Part shown: positions 36,125 to 47,490 of the stretch, in pieces
Layout of the letters: each line of letters opens with the position of its first letter
Numbering within the stretch: the first letter of the stretch is position 1
Made by a program: the position numbers and the translations under genes
Notes under the pieces: generated by a model
Databases searched by the model: none
The model's input: the letters and a program-made list of their open reading frames with translations, nothing else
What the model was told of the DNA's origin: nothing
Source of the DNA: Isoetes taiwanensis
Taxonomy: Eukaryota > Streptophyta > Lycopodiopsida > Isoetales > Isoetaceae
DNA: 64,000 nucleotides
Direction of reading: 5' to 3'
Assembly (NCBI GenBank): GCA_021234155.1
Contig: JAJEKV010000072.1
Location: forward strand, 3,848,407-3,912,406

Positions 36125-36523
36125 TTGATTCACCAGAGAAATCACTGTTTGATCCGAATTTGCCCTCCCCATTTTGCTGGCCCTGTAGAGGCCCAGCAAT
36201 ATCTGATTTCCTCAACATTTTCTCTATGCATGGATACTAAATTTTTTACTGTTCTAAAGCAGGATCATAGAATCACCTGTGGTTTTCTAATTGGATCATC
36301 TTCCGAGCTTTGGGACAGTCTTATTCTCAATCAATTCTTCCCAGATCACATGTTCGAGCCAGAATACTCAATTGTACCATCTTCAGAAGAATTTGAAGCC
36401 GAGATGATTGAAGCTTGGGTGCTAGAATTTACAGGCAACAAGAACATCTCAGCAACTGCAACTTTTCAGGTACATTGTGGATGGTCACAGAACAAAATTA
36501 TGGTTAAAATTTTCTCAGAATGA
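36125..36523 (+). CDS. Unidentified 132-codon frame near the LINE 5' end
   Basis: An open frame of ordinary composition (SSELWDSLILNQFFPDHMF, PSSEEFEAEMIEAWVLEF) starting about 100 bp inside the LINE. I recognise no domain. It could be an N-terminal part of ORF1, a small upstream LINE frame or a transduced piece of another gene. A non-coding A+T-rich gap of 230 bp follows. Confidence 0.35.
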   Translation: MIHQRNHCLIRICPPHFAGPVEAQQYLISSTFSLCMDTKFFTVLKQDHRITCGFLIGSSSELWDSLILNQFFPDHMFEPEYSIVPSSEEFEAEMIEAWVLEFTGNKNISATATFQVHCGWSQNKIMVKIFSE

Positions 36524-36756
36524 TTCAGTTTGATTCAATCCGTGCTCCTGAGTACCTCTGGCAATTTTATGGTATTTCTATCCCTTTAAGCTCTTAGGTA
36601 GAATTTTTTCCTGGATCTCTCTCCCATTTCTTTAGCCTCTATACCCTCTGGACGGACTTCCCCTTTTGCATTTATGGCTTAATTTCCCCAAAAAATAAAC
36701 TTTTTCATGGCCCGTCAGCCCTAAATTCAAATTCTCTTTCGATCCTTCACAATTTC

Positions 36757-37349
36757 ATGCTCCTTCCTGCTGCTCAAAGGGACGCTCTTCTCTCTCAGTT
36801 AAGTGCATTCCACCTTGGTCCATCAAAAATTATTAAATTTGGGAATTTTGCTAACCAAGAACCTCTGTCAAAAGAAATGCACCATTTCAGCCATTTTGTT
36901 CGAATCGGGACACTCTTGCTCTCGATCAAAGGGGATCCCAAACTTTACCAAGATTGGATGCAAATGGGGTACCTTTACCTTTATTTCCACGACCAAAGAC
37001 AACCAATCATCTCGGATGAACAACTTGCCTCCTCGAGTTTGAATACCAACAATCAAGAGCCCCTATAAATATCCAGCTTTTCAGAGGTATTCATCTGAAC
37101 TCACCTTTGATTGCTTCCAAAATTGAATCTTTATCCAAGGTTGCTGTTGTTGTCGAAGTGGATTATGTTGGGTTAAAAATAGAAAAGCTTTGGGACCATC
37201 TCTTGAGGCTACACAAGGGTATTGTCATAAACTCTATTTACTTGGTTAAATTTCCCTTACATTATGGTGGAATGTGGCTGCTCCAGACTTCAAATTATCT
37301 ACTCAAGCTTGGCTTCACTACACCGATACATTCCAAGTTTCTTTTTTAA
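36757..37349 (+). pseudogene. L1 ORF1, N-terminal part, frame-broken
   Basis: Two successive frames (36,757-37,068 and 37,107-37,349) lead into the long ORF1 frame at 37,274. Their text (LYQDWMQMGYLYLYFHDQ; PLIASKIESLSKVAVVVEVD; WDHLLRLHKGIVINSIYLVK) resembles the N-terminal half of the plant L1 ORF1 DUF4283 region, which starts with a short RNA-binding-like fold. Frame changes between the pieces show the copy is damaged. Confidence 0.5.
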
Positions 37350-38704
37350 AATGGAATGCCACCCTGCCTCTGAACGAATTCAGAAAATATCACATTGCTT
37401 CTGTCACTATGAGTGAATTAAGTCCCATTTACTGGAATGAGGATTGCTTTTCCTCCATTTTTAACTCCATTGGCACCTACCTTACCACAGAATATTCCTC
37501 ATTCAAACCTCCCAAATGCTTCATACAGCTAGACATCACCAAAGTCATCCCTACTGCCATATCATTCTTGGACTTCTTTGGAAAGACATCTACCTTACAA
37601 CTTAGATGGGTAGGTTTACCAAATCATTGCCGAGTCAGTAACTCTAGACATAAGATTGGCATTGAATGTTTCCTTCCTGACAAGGAAACAAATCATAATG
37701 ATCTTCAGGAAAAAGGAATTGCTATCTCTGAGCAATCCAAACAAACAGGCATTAACATACCAGTTCAAAATGCTCCACCTCCTCAAAAAGAATGGAGCAA
37801 AGTAAATGGCAGTGCTAGAAGAATTCAAAAACATAGGGAAGTCAGGAACTTGGCACAGCAGAAAAATCGTGATCTCCCTAATAATTCCCAACTACCCTTC
37901 AGAACATCAACTTGTGACAAACATATGGGAATTAAGGTTCTAAACAAAGGAATTTTCATCAAGGAAAATCGACCAGCTGAAGATATGGAAAAGCCAACTC
38001 TGACAACCAGGCAGCAAGTTGAGTCAGCAAAAGTATCATCTCAAGGTGTTTCACAAATAAACAAGGCAAACATTGAGCACAACAGAAACATGCTTAATGG
38101 CAAAGGCAAGGCACCACTTCTGCCTCCAAGAATTGATCTCCATAGGACCCTATCAAACATCCTAAAGGATTGTAAGAGCAACACCAGCCATCAACATTTA
38201 TCAAGCAAAACTTCTCGGGATATTCCAACTGGAAACAAAAGGGTCTCAGTCTCAACTACATCAAAAAACATAACTGAGACAGAAGGTTTGAATGGAGTTT
38301 CATTAATTAATGAAAAAGGTATTGAATATACTGAAGGAAACATACAGCATGGTTCCACAAGTGCAAATGTCTCCTCACAAAATATGGATATCCAGGACAA
38401 TGAACATGCTGCAGATATTGACAAAGGACCTCCTGACATAGAAGTGTCAAACTCTTTTGCCATACTTGCGCACATATCGGGACGATCCAGGATGTTAATA
38501 ATTATGCGGATGTTATATGCAAAGGTCTCAACTTGCCAACTCCCCATCACACTCGCCCCTATCACATCAACCATTCACTCTATCCCCCCACCACTACACT
38601 CTCACCCCTATAGAATCTGCAGCCCCCTCTTGCGGGTTGACTATGATGCCACCTCACACTCAACTCCTCATTCATCTAAAACTTCAGCCATTTCCCTGAG
38701 ATAG
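37274..38704 (+). CDS. L1 ORF1 protein (DUF4283-like), main frame
   Basis: ORF1 of plant L1 elements is a nucleic-acid-binding protein that packages LINE RNA. The 476-codon frame begins with a DUF4283-like core: KWNATLPLNEFRKYHIASV (about residue 26), SPIYWNEDCFSSIFNSIGTYL, KCFIQLDITKVIP and LQLRWVGLPNHCRVSNSRHK (to about residue 127). This last part corresponds to the CCHC-type knuckle region, with only some Cys/His retained. The rest is a low-complexity Lys/Ser/Thr/Asn-rich tail. The natural start is probably upstream in broken frames. The final 25 codons (from about 38,630) look out of frame, and the C-terminal text continues in another frame to about 39,180 (GDRQGAESPENMSVDLKDGM). Confidence 0.75.
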   Translation: MAAPDFKLSTQAWLHYTDTFQVSFLKWNATLPLNEFRKYHIASVTMSELSPIYWNEDCFSSIFNSIGTYLTTEYSSFKPPKCFIQLDITKVIPTAISFLDFFGKTSTLQLRWVGLPNHCRVSNSRHKIGIECFLPDKETNHNDLQEKGIAISEQSKQTGINIPVQNAPPPQKEWSKVNGSARRIQKHREVRNLAQQKNRDLPNNSQLPFRTSTCDKHMGIKVLNKGIFIKENRPAEDMEKPTLTTRQQVESAKVSSQGVSQINKANIEHNRNMLNGKGKAPLLPPRIDLHRTLSNILKDCKSNTSHQHLSSKTSRDIPTGNKRVSVSTTSKNITETEGLNGVSLINEKGIEYTEGNIQHGSTSANVSSQNMDIQDNEHAADIDKGPPDIEVSNSFAILAHISGRSRMLIIMRMLYAKVSTCQLPITLAPITSTIHSIPPPLHSHPYRICSPLLRVDYDATSHSTPHSSKTSAISLR

Positions 38705-39408
38705 CTCAAAGACTACGAGAATTAGAGTCAGCTTATAGTGGCGCACATATTGTTGGAAAAGGTGATAGACAAGGTGCCGAATCCCCCGAAAATATGTCGG
38801 TTGACTTGAAGGACGGTATGAAAAGGCTAAGGATATATCAAATGTTTGGGAACAAAATTTATGGTGTGCGTAATCCCAAGAGCAAACAGAGATATTAGGA
38901 GTACAATGCCAAAGATGACAAGGAGAAACAAGCGGACTCTACTCAAAATGCATCTCCAGATTCAACACACCTTCGCAAGTTAATCCCGTGCAAGATCTTT
39001 CCATTATAAATGCCGAAGTTAATTTGATGGTCAATAATCCTAATAGAGATAATATTATACCCGACTCCATTAATAATACTTCTATGGAGACTACACAACC
39101 CGATTGTTGCAAATCAAAATTCGGCAATGCTCTCACTATGAGAAATTGTCCAAGACATGAACTCAAGATTTAGACCCCGACAAAGAGAATGCCCTCTCAC
39201 ATCACTTTTCAAACACCGATAGCCTGCGGGATAATGATATCTACCAATGCTCATCAAGATAAGACTTCAAGATCACTCTATTGCTAAAAAGATCAAAAAG
39301 AAAAAGGGCAAACATAATTACAGTCCGCTTTATAATACCCCCGCAGTTGGCTAGTACTCTCGGCTTAAATCTAAAAAGCTGCTGCTACTCCATTGATTCC
39401 CACCAAGG
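38705..39408 (+). pseudogene. L1 ORF1 C-terminal remnant and ORF1-ORF2 spacer
   Basis: Protein-like text continues with several stops: AQRLRELESAYSGAHIVGKG at about 38,706, KRLRIYQMFGNKIYGVRNPK at about 38,820, then a Lys-rich segment near 39,280-39,310. It probably represents the ORF1 tail degraded by substitutions. ORF2 starts shortly after. Confidence 0.5.
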
Positions 39409-39429
39409 TTGCCTTTGCCTAATATTACC

Positions 39430-39803
39430 ATGAAGATTCTTAGTTGGAATCTAAGAGGCATAAAGGGCCCACTGAAAAGGAGAAGAGCCATTTCCCAAAT
39501 TAGGAGTTATGATGCAGACATCATTCTGCTTCAGGAGCTAAGGCTCCCCAGCTTTGAGTGCTCCAATCTTTCAGATTGGATTGGCCCAGGTTTTTCCTCC
39601 ACATGGATTGAAGCAACTGGAACCTCAGGAGGGCTCTGCATTATTTGGAGACACCTTACTCATACCTCTGTCTACACTAGTCCTTGCAGAACCTGGCAAT
39701 CAGTAATCTTTAAACATAATGACTCCAAATTTGGTGTGATAAATGTCTATGCCTCTATTGAGTCGAGATCTAGAGCTAACACTTGGCTCAATGTTAACAA
39801 TCA
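39430..39803 (+). pseudogene. L1 ORF2, endonuclease N-terminal part
   Basis: The chosen start is the ATG of MKILSWNLRG, the standard plant L1 ORF2 start (an in-frame ATG lies 21 bp upstream). The domain is an APE-type endonuclease that nicks target DNA. Visible catalytic-site elements are SWNLRG (Asn) and IILLQELRLP (Glu). The sequence reads through GGLCIIWRH and FGVINVYAS to WLNVNNH, where Helitron 1 interrupts it at 39,803/39,804. The frame continues at 44,070 with one stop shortly after the junction. Confidence 0.9.
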
Positions 39804-39833
39804 CTAGAAACGTGTGCCCGGCGATGCCGGGCA
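39804..39833 (-). terminator. Helitron 1 3' end: hairpin plus CTAG
   Basis: An 8-bp stem with a 3-base loop (39,815-39,833), then ACGTTT and CTAG on the minus strand. Such hairpins near the CTRR end act as the transposition termination signal of Helitrons. Confidence 0.85.
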
Positions 39834-40519
39834 TTAGTTGTGGACGTGTGAAATAGGCATAAATAATGAAGCCTCTAAGTGGAGTAAAGAGTTGCAAATA
39901 TAACCGTCTCCACCGACATAATGGAGTGCATAGGGCGAAGTGTAGTTTAAGGAGATGGAGCATTATCCATGGGCTTGTGAAATGGGTAGGAATAATGGCA
40001 CATGGGTGGCATAAAATTTAAGCTTTAAGGTTGATCTAGGATTTCTTGTTTGTGGAAGAGGGCATATCCAATGTGTACTCAATGCAATTATAGCTCTAAA
40101 ATCAGAGGAAGTATGAAACACTATTCTCACTAAAATTCATTGGAAGAAGCAATACCACTACCCATTTGCAAGATAGAGTAATGGTTAGCTCATCATATGA
40201 GCCTTAGAAAATTAAGCATGGATGTTTAACGCATTGTAATTGACTTACAATAGTGAAGGTAGAGATGAATTTAAAATGCCAATATGATCAAGGGTTCTCC
40301 CTACCATGTTCATTGCATTGATATCCACTTTCTTCAGCTTATGCCCATAGCTTGTGATTGCAACAAATGTAAGTATTCCCCTAATAACATACAGCAATGA
40401 AGGCTAGTGCCGGATGCCCTCATTCAAAATGTGGCAAGGAGAAGACGAATGCATGATAGACAAATTTGGGTGGCCAGAAGGAGCATGTAAGCTTTTAAGT
40501 TATTTGTAAATACTGAGAG

Positions 40520-41033
40520 CAGTGTGGGAATTTGACACCCCAGAGGGTGTCAAAAGCAAAAAAATGTGTCAAAGAGACATCTTCCGTAGAGAAAATGTGT
40601 CAAAAGAGAATTTATAGTTTGATAAAATACGTCAAAAGAGACTTTTTAAAAAAAATTTAAATGTGTCATTTGACACACTTAAAAATATTAAGTGTGTCAA
40701 AAAAAATTAGAGCCCCAAATACACAAGAGTTGTCTGTACAAGGCTTAATGTATGTGTATACTTAATAATGTAAGAAGAATTAATATTCAATAGAATTTTT
40801 CATTTTCCTTATATTTATATAAACTTATCTTTCATAGCAAAATTCATATTGTAATCTTTTTGTTGTAGAATTTCAAATTATTTTCTTCATTTGATAACAT
40901 AAAAAAGTGTGTCAATGGTGTTCACAACGCGTCAAATGTGACACAAAAAATTTGGAAGTGTGTCAATTGACACATTCAATTTTAAAAAGCGTGTCATAAG
41001 AAATACAATAAATAAGTTGAATTTCCCACACTG
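40520..41033. mobile_element. hAT-type MITE, 514 bp, inside Helitron 1
   Basis: Terminal inverted repeats CAGTGTGGGAA(A)TT at 40,520 and AATTTCCCACACTG ending at 41,033. A perfect 8-bp target-site duplication ACTGAGAG lies at 40,512-40,519 and 41,034-41,041. An 8-bp duplication and ends starting CAG are hAT-superfamily features. The interior has no coding capacity but repeats TGTGTCAAA or its complement about a dozen times, probably transposase-binding sites. Confidence 0.92.
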
Positions 41034-41041
41034 ACTGAGAG

Positions 41042-43020
41042 CGAGGTTGTCAAACTTGCGATATTGAAAAAATGACGATCATTGTGTTAAATGGTCATGA
41101 AACAAACAATCCTTAGGGAAAGTGGCATTAAGATAGTAGAAATAACGACCACGTGAATTGTGGATAAGATACATGCTTAGAAAGATCTTTGACAACCTTA
41201 GAGCTTAGATTTTAGAGTTTAGGCATTTTTGATGAATGTGACGGGTGGAAAATTATACCAAGTGTTGAGACATAATACATGACACAGATTTGTATCCCTT
41301 AAGCTCAATGAGTTTAGCGGATACAACATTAGTGATGATGAGTTACTCATATGTTGTAATGGTTGTTGTTGTGTGAAAAATTATACCACGCTAGGGATAA
41401 ATTATTGTAGATGGATAAATGTATATAGATTATTAATAGGCAATCTAACTTTGATATAAATAGGATGATTGCAAATATTTCAAAACATGAAAATGCTTAA
41501 TGCACCTTCACCCTTATAAAAAACTTATTTAACATCTAGAACTTGCATATAAACATTCAATTCAATTCAATATTTAAACATATATGCATATCAAGGGGGT
41601 TAATATACATAAAAACAATGAATCATTGCACTAAAAACTGAGATATGGTCATTGGCTTCCATCTTGGGCTAAAGACACCAAGGTAGTTATTTGCTTTCAT
41701 CTTAGGCTAGAGGGATTATTTTCTGTGCACAAGTTCCCCTGCAAAAAGACCACTCCTGTAGTTTTTCAAAAAATAGCACAGATGGCTGCATCTGTGAAAG
41801 GTTCCCTTCCCCACTTAATATGGGAATTAAAATGATGCCCCGCAACTGATCATGGTATAAATACATAAGATGTTTTAGTGGAATACTTAAACCTGTCCAT
41901 GTACAAAAACGAAAAGTCATGTAACTATATACCAGTGAGAATTGTATTACAGAGTAGCACCTCGTAAAATAAAAAGAAGGAAGTAAAAAAGATAGGTTTG
42001 ATATTCAGAAGACATATACTATGTGATTGTTGCAATTTTGTGGCAGATCACAGACCTGATTAACCAATTTCTCTAGATTCCCATGTGAAAGGGAGCAGCG
42101 AGGAGCCAATATCCTCATGAAGTTCTCCTTCAATATTCAAGACCTTGAATAGAGCACAAATACTTGAAACTATTGTAGATTCTCGTATTCAGTTATGTCT
42201 AGTTCTACACAATAAACAAAAGCAAGAATTAAGTAAAACATGCCTGGACATCCATCTGCAATGACAAATATTAAAACACAAAAATAAGAACATTTAGAGA
42301 GACAAAAGGCAAAAGATCCTCAGCACTGAAAGTGGCCTGAAGTTCGTTTTACAGGAAATGTTAGTCCAATGGTTGAGTGCAGAATGAATGGATCTCATTT
42401 TTGTTAATGTAGCAGTTCACTCTTCAATATTGCAATGAATCTTGATCATAGCTAGTTGGGGGAAACAGATTTCTCAATAGATAGCATAGTAGACATGATT
42501 TGAATGAAAGAAGCATCTTTTCAATTGCCTCTAATAACATTATAATTTAGGGAAAATCTCAGATTCTTAAGTGTAAATGGAAGTGCTTTGCTCCTTCTCT
42601 TGACATGTTATACACAAAAATACACATATCAAGCTACAACAGAAACGAAAGCAGAAAAAAAACATTGCAACAAAAAGTCAAACCTTAAGACCGCTTTCTT
42701 CAAGTAGGAATGAGAGTTAGGTTGTCATGTCAGCAGTGAATCTATCATGGGAAATAGACCAAACAATTACTTCAAAGCTTTGAGCTGTGACAAAACATCC
42801 AGCATAAAGAAACCGAAGTTACAATAATTACTGTTGACAGTTGAAGGTAGAAGATGAAGCTCTAAACTCAAGCTCATAAATCTATACAAAAAAGAGAAAC
42901 AACCATCTGGAACAAAAAATCACCTCTACAAACCAAAATCGCTTTTGATCTTCCTGAAATTATAGCTCATAGATTCTATTATAATGCAAAAAATATTGAA
43001 TATTATGGTTAATACCTTGA
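41042..43020. other. Helitron 1 interior, no gene recognised
   Basis: About 2 kb of AT-rich sequence with only short frames. No Rep, helicase, RPA or captured exon could be recognised. Confidence 0.4.
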
Positions 43021-43148
43021 AGTTTTGTCGTTAATAGTATCTCCCATTGTCTACATTGCTCCAGTTATACCAGAGATAACCATAGCAGGAATCACTGGCC
43101 TAAATTTACCTATGTTGCATAGATGGCAGTGCGGTTTCTCACACAATA

Positions 43149-43296
43149 GCTATCTCTGCTCTGAAATCAAAGGTTGCTTACCTGTAAGGGAACTACCAAT
43201 CGGAGGTTGCTCTTGTAAAAAAGCTGCTATCTCCGCTCTGAAATCAAAGGTTGCTTACCTGTAAGGGAACTACCAATCGGAGGTTGCTCTTGTAAA
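43149..43296 (+). repeat. Direct tandem duplication of ~75 bp
   Basis: Two nearly identical copies (about 43,149-43,221 and 43,227-43,296) run from ctatctc(t/c)gctctgaaatc through ggttgcttacctgtaaggg to cggaggttgctcttgtaaaa. They differ at one base near the start and in a short join. Confidence 0.85.
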
Positions 43297-43929
43297 ATGA
43301 TGAATGAGAGAACCACCTCCGAGTAGATGATATATGTTCCCCATAGCCATGCCATATTGGCACCTGAGATAGAGGAGGTAAATCAAGCCACCTCTCCCTC
43401 CACAAAATCGAGTTCTTAACATAAATAAAAGTGCTTACCTGCAGTATAATCAAGCGATATCAGACATGAAAAAATTTTCCCTCCAATCCACTGCTGTCCG
43501 AAATCCAAGAGCATACTAAAACATAAAAAGGATTGGGTACCCAGTGTTTGCCATTAACAAAGATCGATGTTGCAAACGATGCCTCCACTCTTCGATTCCA
43601 TAAGACCTAGCAGCAAATCTATGATGGGTAAAACATGGCCGAAATATGTCATTTTCTTCACTGAAAAATAAATTTCTTGGCATTCGATGATGCAAAACAT
43701 CTGAAACACAGATCAATAGCCGCCTTGCTAGAAGAAATAGGCACTTATCTGCTTAAAAACTTGACCCTTCTCGGGGCTAGAACCGTTCAGTTCTTGGTCG
43801 AATCCGGGGACAACAGAAGAAAGATCAAAAGCAGCGGAAGGAAAGATCCAGCGGAAGAAAGATCAAAAGCAGAGAAGGAAAGATAAGAAAAAATGGACCG
43901 AATGTTCTGACCTCCAAACGCACGCAGAC

Positions 43930-44040
43930 ATCGATGCACATTCAAATTAGTCGTGCGGGAGAGGGAACGCCGCATAATAGTCGTGCGGGGGAGAGGGAAC
44001 GCCGCATGCGTCTGCACATGCGGCGTTCCGGGCACGGTTA
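43930..44040. repeat. Helitron 1 5'-end GC-rich repeats
   Basis: Two direct copies of agtcgtgcggg(g)gagaggg with aacgccgcat, then cacatgcggcgttccgggcac. The last part is partly complementary to the preceding copies and to the 3'-end hairpin region (gtgcccgg), so the two Helitron ends can pair over about 10 bases. This resembles but is not a DNA-transposon inverted repeat. Confidence 0.55.
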
Positions 44041-44069
44041 CCAACACGCTCCCATTTTAAATAAGAAGA

Positions 44070-45044
44070 TATTGCATCTTAGGATTGTGATACCTGGATT
44101 ATGGCAGGGGACTTTAATAATACCCCTACCTGGGATTTGAAAATTGGGAAAAATCTCAACATGTCCTCTGTTGAAAGAACTCAATGGGATCAAATGCTTG
44201 ACAGCCATTTTCTTCAGCATATCCCATCTTCCACCTCAGTCTACACATGGTCTAATATGCAAGAAGGGAGTAACAGAGTATATTGTGCACTTGACAGGTT
44301 TTACATAAACAACACTCATAATGAGATATGGAATAATTGTCTGGTTTACAGTGATGAGTGTACTTCAATATCTGATCACCAGCCTCAATTCTTTACAACC
44401 AAACTTATGCTCTCCATCAAAAGGCATGGTAATACACCTTTCAAATTGAACTGCAGCCTCCTAGATTCTGAATCCTTCTGTAAAGATTTCATTGCATACT
44501 ATGCCACTCTTCCCAAGGTCAGATCTACAAATTCCATGAGAACCTTCTCTGCCAATATTAAAAATTCAAAGGCCTGGATTAAACAATGGTCAAAGAATTT
44601 TCATGAGATCAAGCAGGCAGAAAAGAAATCTTATCTGCAGGAAATGAAGGAGGTTAGAATCAATCTGCAAGAAGACCCCTTCAATATTGAGCTTCATAGA
44701 CAAGAAGGAAGTCTAAAAATGGTAATTAAAACCATTGAAGAGCTAGAAGCTAAAGGAGCATACCTATCTAACATGGATCATGGAAACTCAAGGTTCTTCT
44801 ACAGAGTTGCTAAGTCTAGGCTTATGAAAAGTCAACTTATCTCAGTCAAGGATGGAAATGATAACACCATTACTGATCAAAAAGAAATTTCCAACTTCTT
44901 CTGCTCGAACTATGCTAATATTTTCTCCCAACCCACAGACAATCATGTCCAGATTGCAGAAGCTAAATCTTTCACTGATTTGATTGAAACTAATGGTTTA
45001 CAAAGTAACATTGCCATGACCCCTGCAATGGAGGCTATTCCAAA
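44070..45044 (+). pseudogene. L1 ORF2, endonuclease C-terminal part and linker
   Basis: Continues the frame of 39,430-39,803 after Helitron 1. WIMAGDFNNTPTW holds the catalytic Asp/Asn, and SDECTSISDHQPQFFTT the SDH catalytic triad end (about 44,350-44,400). The linker that follows (KNFHEIKQAEKKSYLQEMKE, NSRFFYRVAKSRLMKSQL) has the usual helical pre-RT region including the plant L1 sequence FFYRxAKxR. The frame runs open to MEAIPN at the Helitron 2 junction. Apart from the TAG near 44,080 the endonuclease would read almost completely. Confidence 0.92.
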
Positions 45045-45073
45045 CTAGTAACGGTGCCCAGCGATGCTGGGCA
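45045..45073 (-). terminator. Helitron 2 3' end: hairpin plus CTAG
   Basis: 8-bp stem, GAT loop, then CCGTTA and CTAG on the minus strand. The stem differs from that of Helitron 1 by compensating C-to-T and G-to-A changes that keep pairing. Confidence 0.85.
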
Positions 45074-47490
45074 TAAGTTGGAAGTCTTTAAATCTTTTGA
45101 CCGCAATGAGAAGGGAATGACATATTAATCCTGCACTCACTTCCTTCTACAAACAATAAATTTTCTTGCAAAAGTTGGCAAATTTGTCAACGACTCATAA
45201 TTTCTTTTTTATTCCTTCTAAAAATAATGTTATTTGTTGGCATTGATTTATGTTTTGGCATATAATAGAAAGTGAGGAAGGGTTTTGTTTGCATGAAATG
45301 AGTACCATACTTTTGTACATGGTAGTTTAGATTCTCTAAGAATACAACATTTTTGGAAATCCCCTTTACATGCTTTTACGTAGTTGTATGTAGTCTTTTG
45401 CATGTGCATTATTAAGAAATGCGCATAATGCGCATTATTAATGTGTATGCAAAGAGTTCAATTCCGTTCTCTCTACTTCTTTACATGCCAAACTGCATCC
45501 AGTTCATTGCGGACTATTCTTTATAAGTAATGAATGTGTTTAAGATTATTCAAGGGCATCAGCTCAATTCTAACTTAAATGGACTGAATCAAGGGTCATT
45601 AGAGTGTCCAGAACCTTCTCCATAGTTCTTGCTCCTCCATAGTTATTGCTTTCATCATCTTATTTATCAGTAGGCAGTTGTGTTCACATTATTCTGCTGC
45701 TGCTTCCGTTGTATTAGTATCATTTTGGTTTCTGCAAGCAAACCAAAGTGCATCATTATGACCAACCAAGACAAAGCACAGATAAAGAACATGCATTAGA
45801 CTTACACAAATAGAATTTACTAAAAAAAATGCAATCTGGAAAGAGCACCACCAAAACACCAAACATTATAAGAAAAGTGGCAAGTGCTCACTACAATACG
45901 CAGAATTCCCATTCAATCATGTCAAGTTTGGCTATGTTTTTGAGAAGTAATAATTCAGTCCTTAACAGAATTGAAAGATAAATCATATTTAACACTTAAT
46001 AAACTGTAAAATGCAATTAAATTTGCAGCAGATCCTCTTCAAAATGTAATAAATAGTTGATATATTGCCTCAGATCTTTGTAGCTTGTACTTTTGTACTT
46101 CTATAGGTGTGTGCAAAAATGGCAAGAAGGAAACAACATAATTATAGTCAAACTTCATTTTGCATCTGAATGGCACAATTCAAAGCCTACCATGAGCTGT
46201 AATGATGGCACTCCAAGTTTAATGACATGGTTCTGAAATTCTTTTAAAATATCGCTTGTGCTTAGAACAATCTAGTTGCATGGAACAACTGAATCTAGAT
46301 CACCATGGGCCATGAAAAACGAAGATGTCTAGAGTTTTAAGAAAGTAACTTGATGCTCCTGCTTCTTCATGATCTCTGTAGACATAAAGCTTGAAGAAAC
46401 CATGATTGTTTTAAAGCTAAGAAGCCTATATTTGTGCAAAGTGGTACAACAGAGGCAGATCAAGGAAAGATGATAAAAGACAGTCTAGAAGGTTCTATCA
46501 TGGCTTGAATCTTGAAAATTGTTAAACATTCACATAACGAAGAATGTCACGTTCCGTATAAGGCATCCTGTGAAATACATAAGACCTCATATAAAACCAA
46601 TATAAACCCTACCACGATGCCAACTGAGAAATAATGGACAACCTAACCTGACATTGAAGCCAACCAGAAAATAAATCCTAGGGAAGAACCTATGCATTGC
46701 TTCCTGGTCAACATCCATTGCTTCGTAGTTGCTCCAAGCATGTTGAACTCGGCTCAGACCCAGAAATATTAAATACAAGAGAAGCATTAAGAACAGAATC
46801 ATAAGCAGGAATTGCAAGCCCCCTTTTAATCATCTCAACAGCCTCTGCATCATATAACTCAAAACCCTTCCTGCATCTGTGATATCGACAAACTCCAAAT
46901 TGTACGCTCTCATTTCTAGCTCATTCATATTGATGGAATTAAAATAGAAAATCTAGAGTGAAACTGTTTTGAGTTATTCTGTATCTGTATCAAGAGGCTG
47001 AATCCGCCATGTATGTATCTGGAATAAATTTCTGTGCTTGGTTCCTGTAAGAAGATGAGATAGACAGATTAAGATAAAGAAAACAAACAATAACAATAAA
47101 AACTAAAGATCAAATCCATATGTGCCTGTTTGGTTGCTGCGGGAATCCCAATACCTTTTGCTAGAGGAGAGATAGAGATGCCGATCTTCTGCCACACCCA
47201 TTTTCCTAAATCACAACCCTATTTGCTTGAAGTAAGCCTGCAAAAACCAGAGAAAAGGATTAGATTCTTCGGATCCGTTGCCCAAAAAATGGCAGCAGCA
47301 TGTAATTTTCTTTTGTTTCTGGCAGCAGCGTGCCTCCAAGCCCGGCTTCTGCTGGGATCCGTTGCCCAGATCTTGCGGCAGAGCCTCAACCTTACCAACG
47401 ACCTTATGCAATCTGGAATCTATGCAATCTTGAATGCCTCCGGAAATCTGGAGTTATACCTAGTGCATATCATATTTTTTATGAAGTGAT

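Larger units (their letters stand above)
39804..44069 (-). mobile_element. Helitron 1 (non-autonomous), 4,266 bp
   Basis: Read on the minus strand it begins TCTTCTTATTTAAAATGGGA at 44,069 and ends with a GC hairpin (39,815-39,833: GCCCGGC-GAT-GCCGGGC with a T/A closing pair), eight bases, then CTAG at 39,807-39,804. Host A (39,803) and T (44,070) flank it, as Helitrons insert between A and T without duplicating the site. Removing it rejoins the LINE endonuclease in frame (NVNNHIAS, one TAG, then DTWIMAGDF). No Rep/helicase is visible, so it depends on another element. It carries a MITE (40,520-41,033) and a direct repeat (43,149-43,296). Confidence 0.9.

Noticed and set aside
39804-44069. Insertion 1 as a terminal-inverted-repeat transposon (aacgtgtgcccgg against aaccgtgcccgg)
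   Set aside because: The outer ends show no target duplication. The A|T join, hairpin-CTAG and TC start fit a Helitron and restore the LINE frame, so the partial inverted match is internal.
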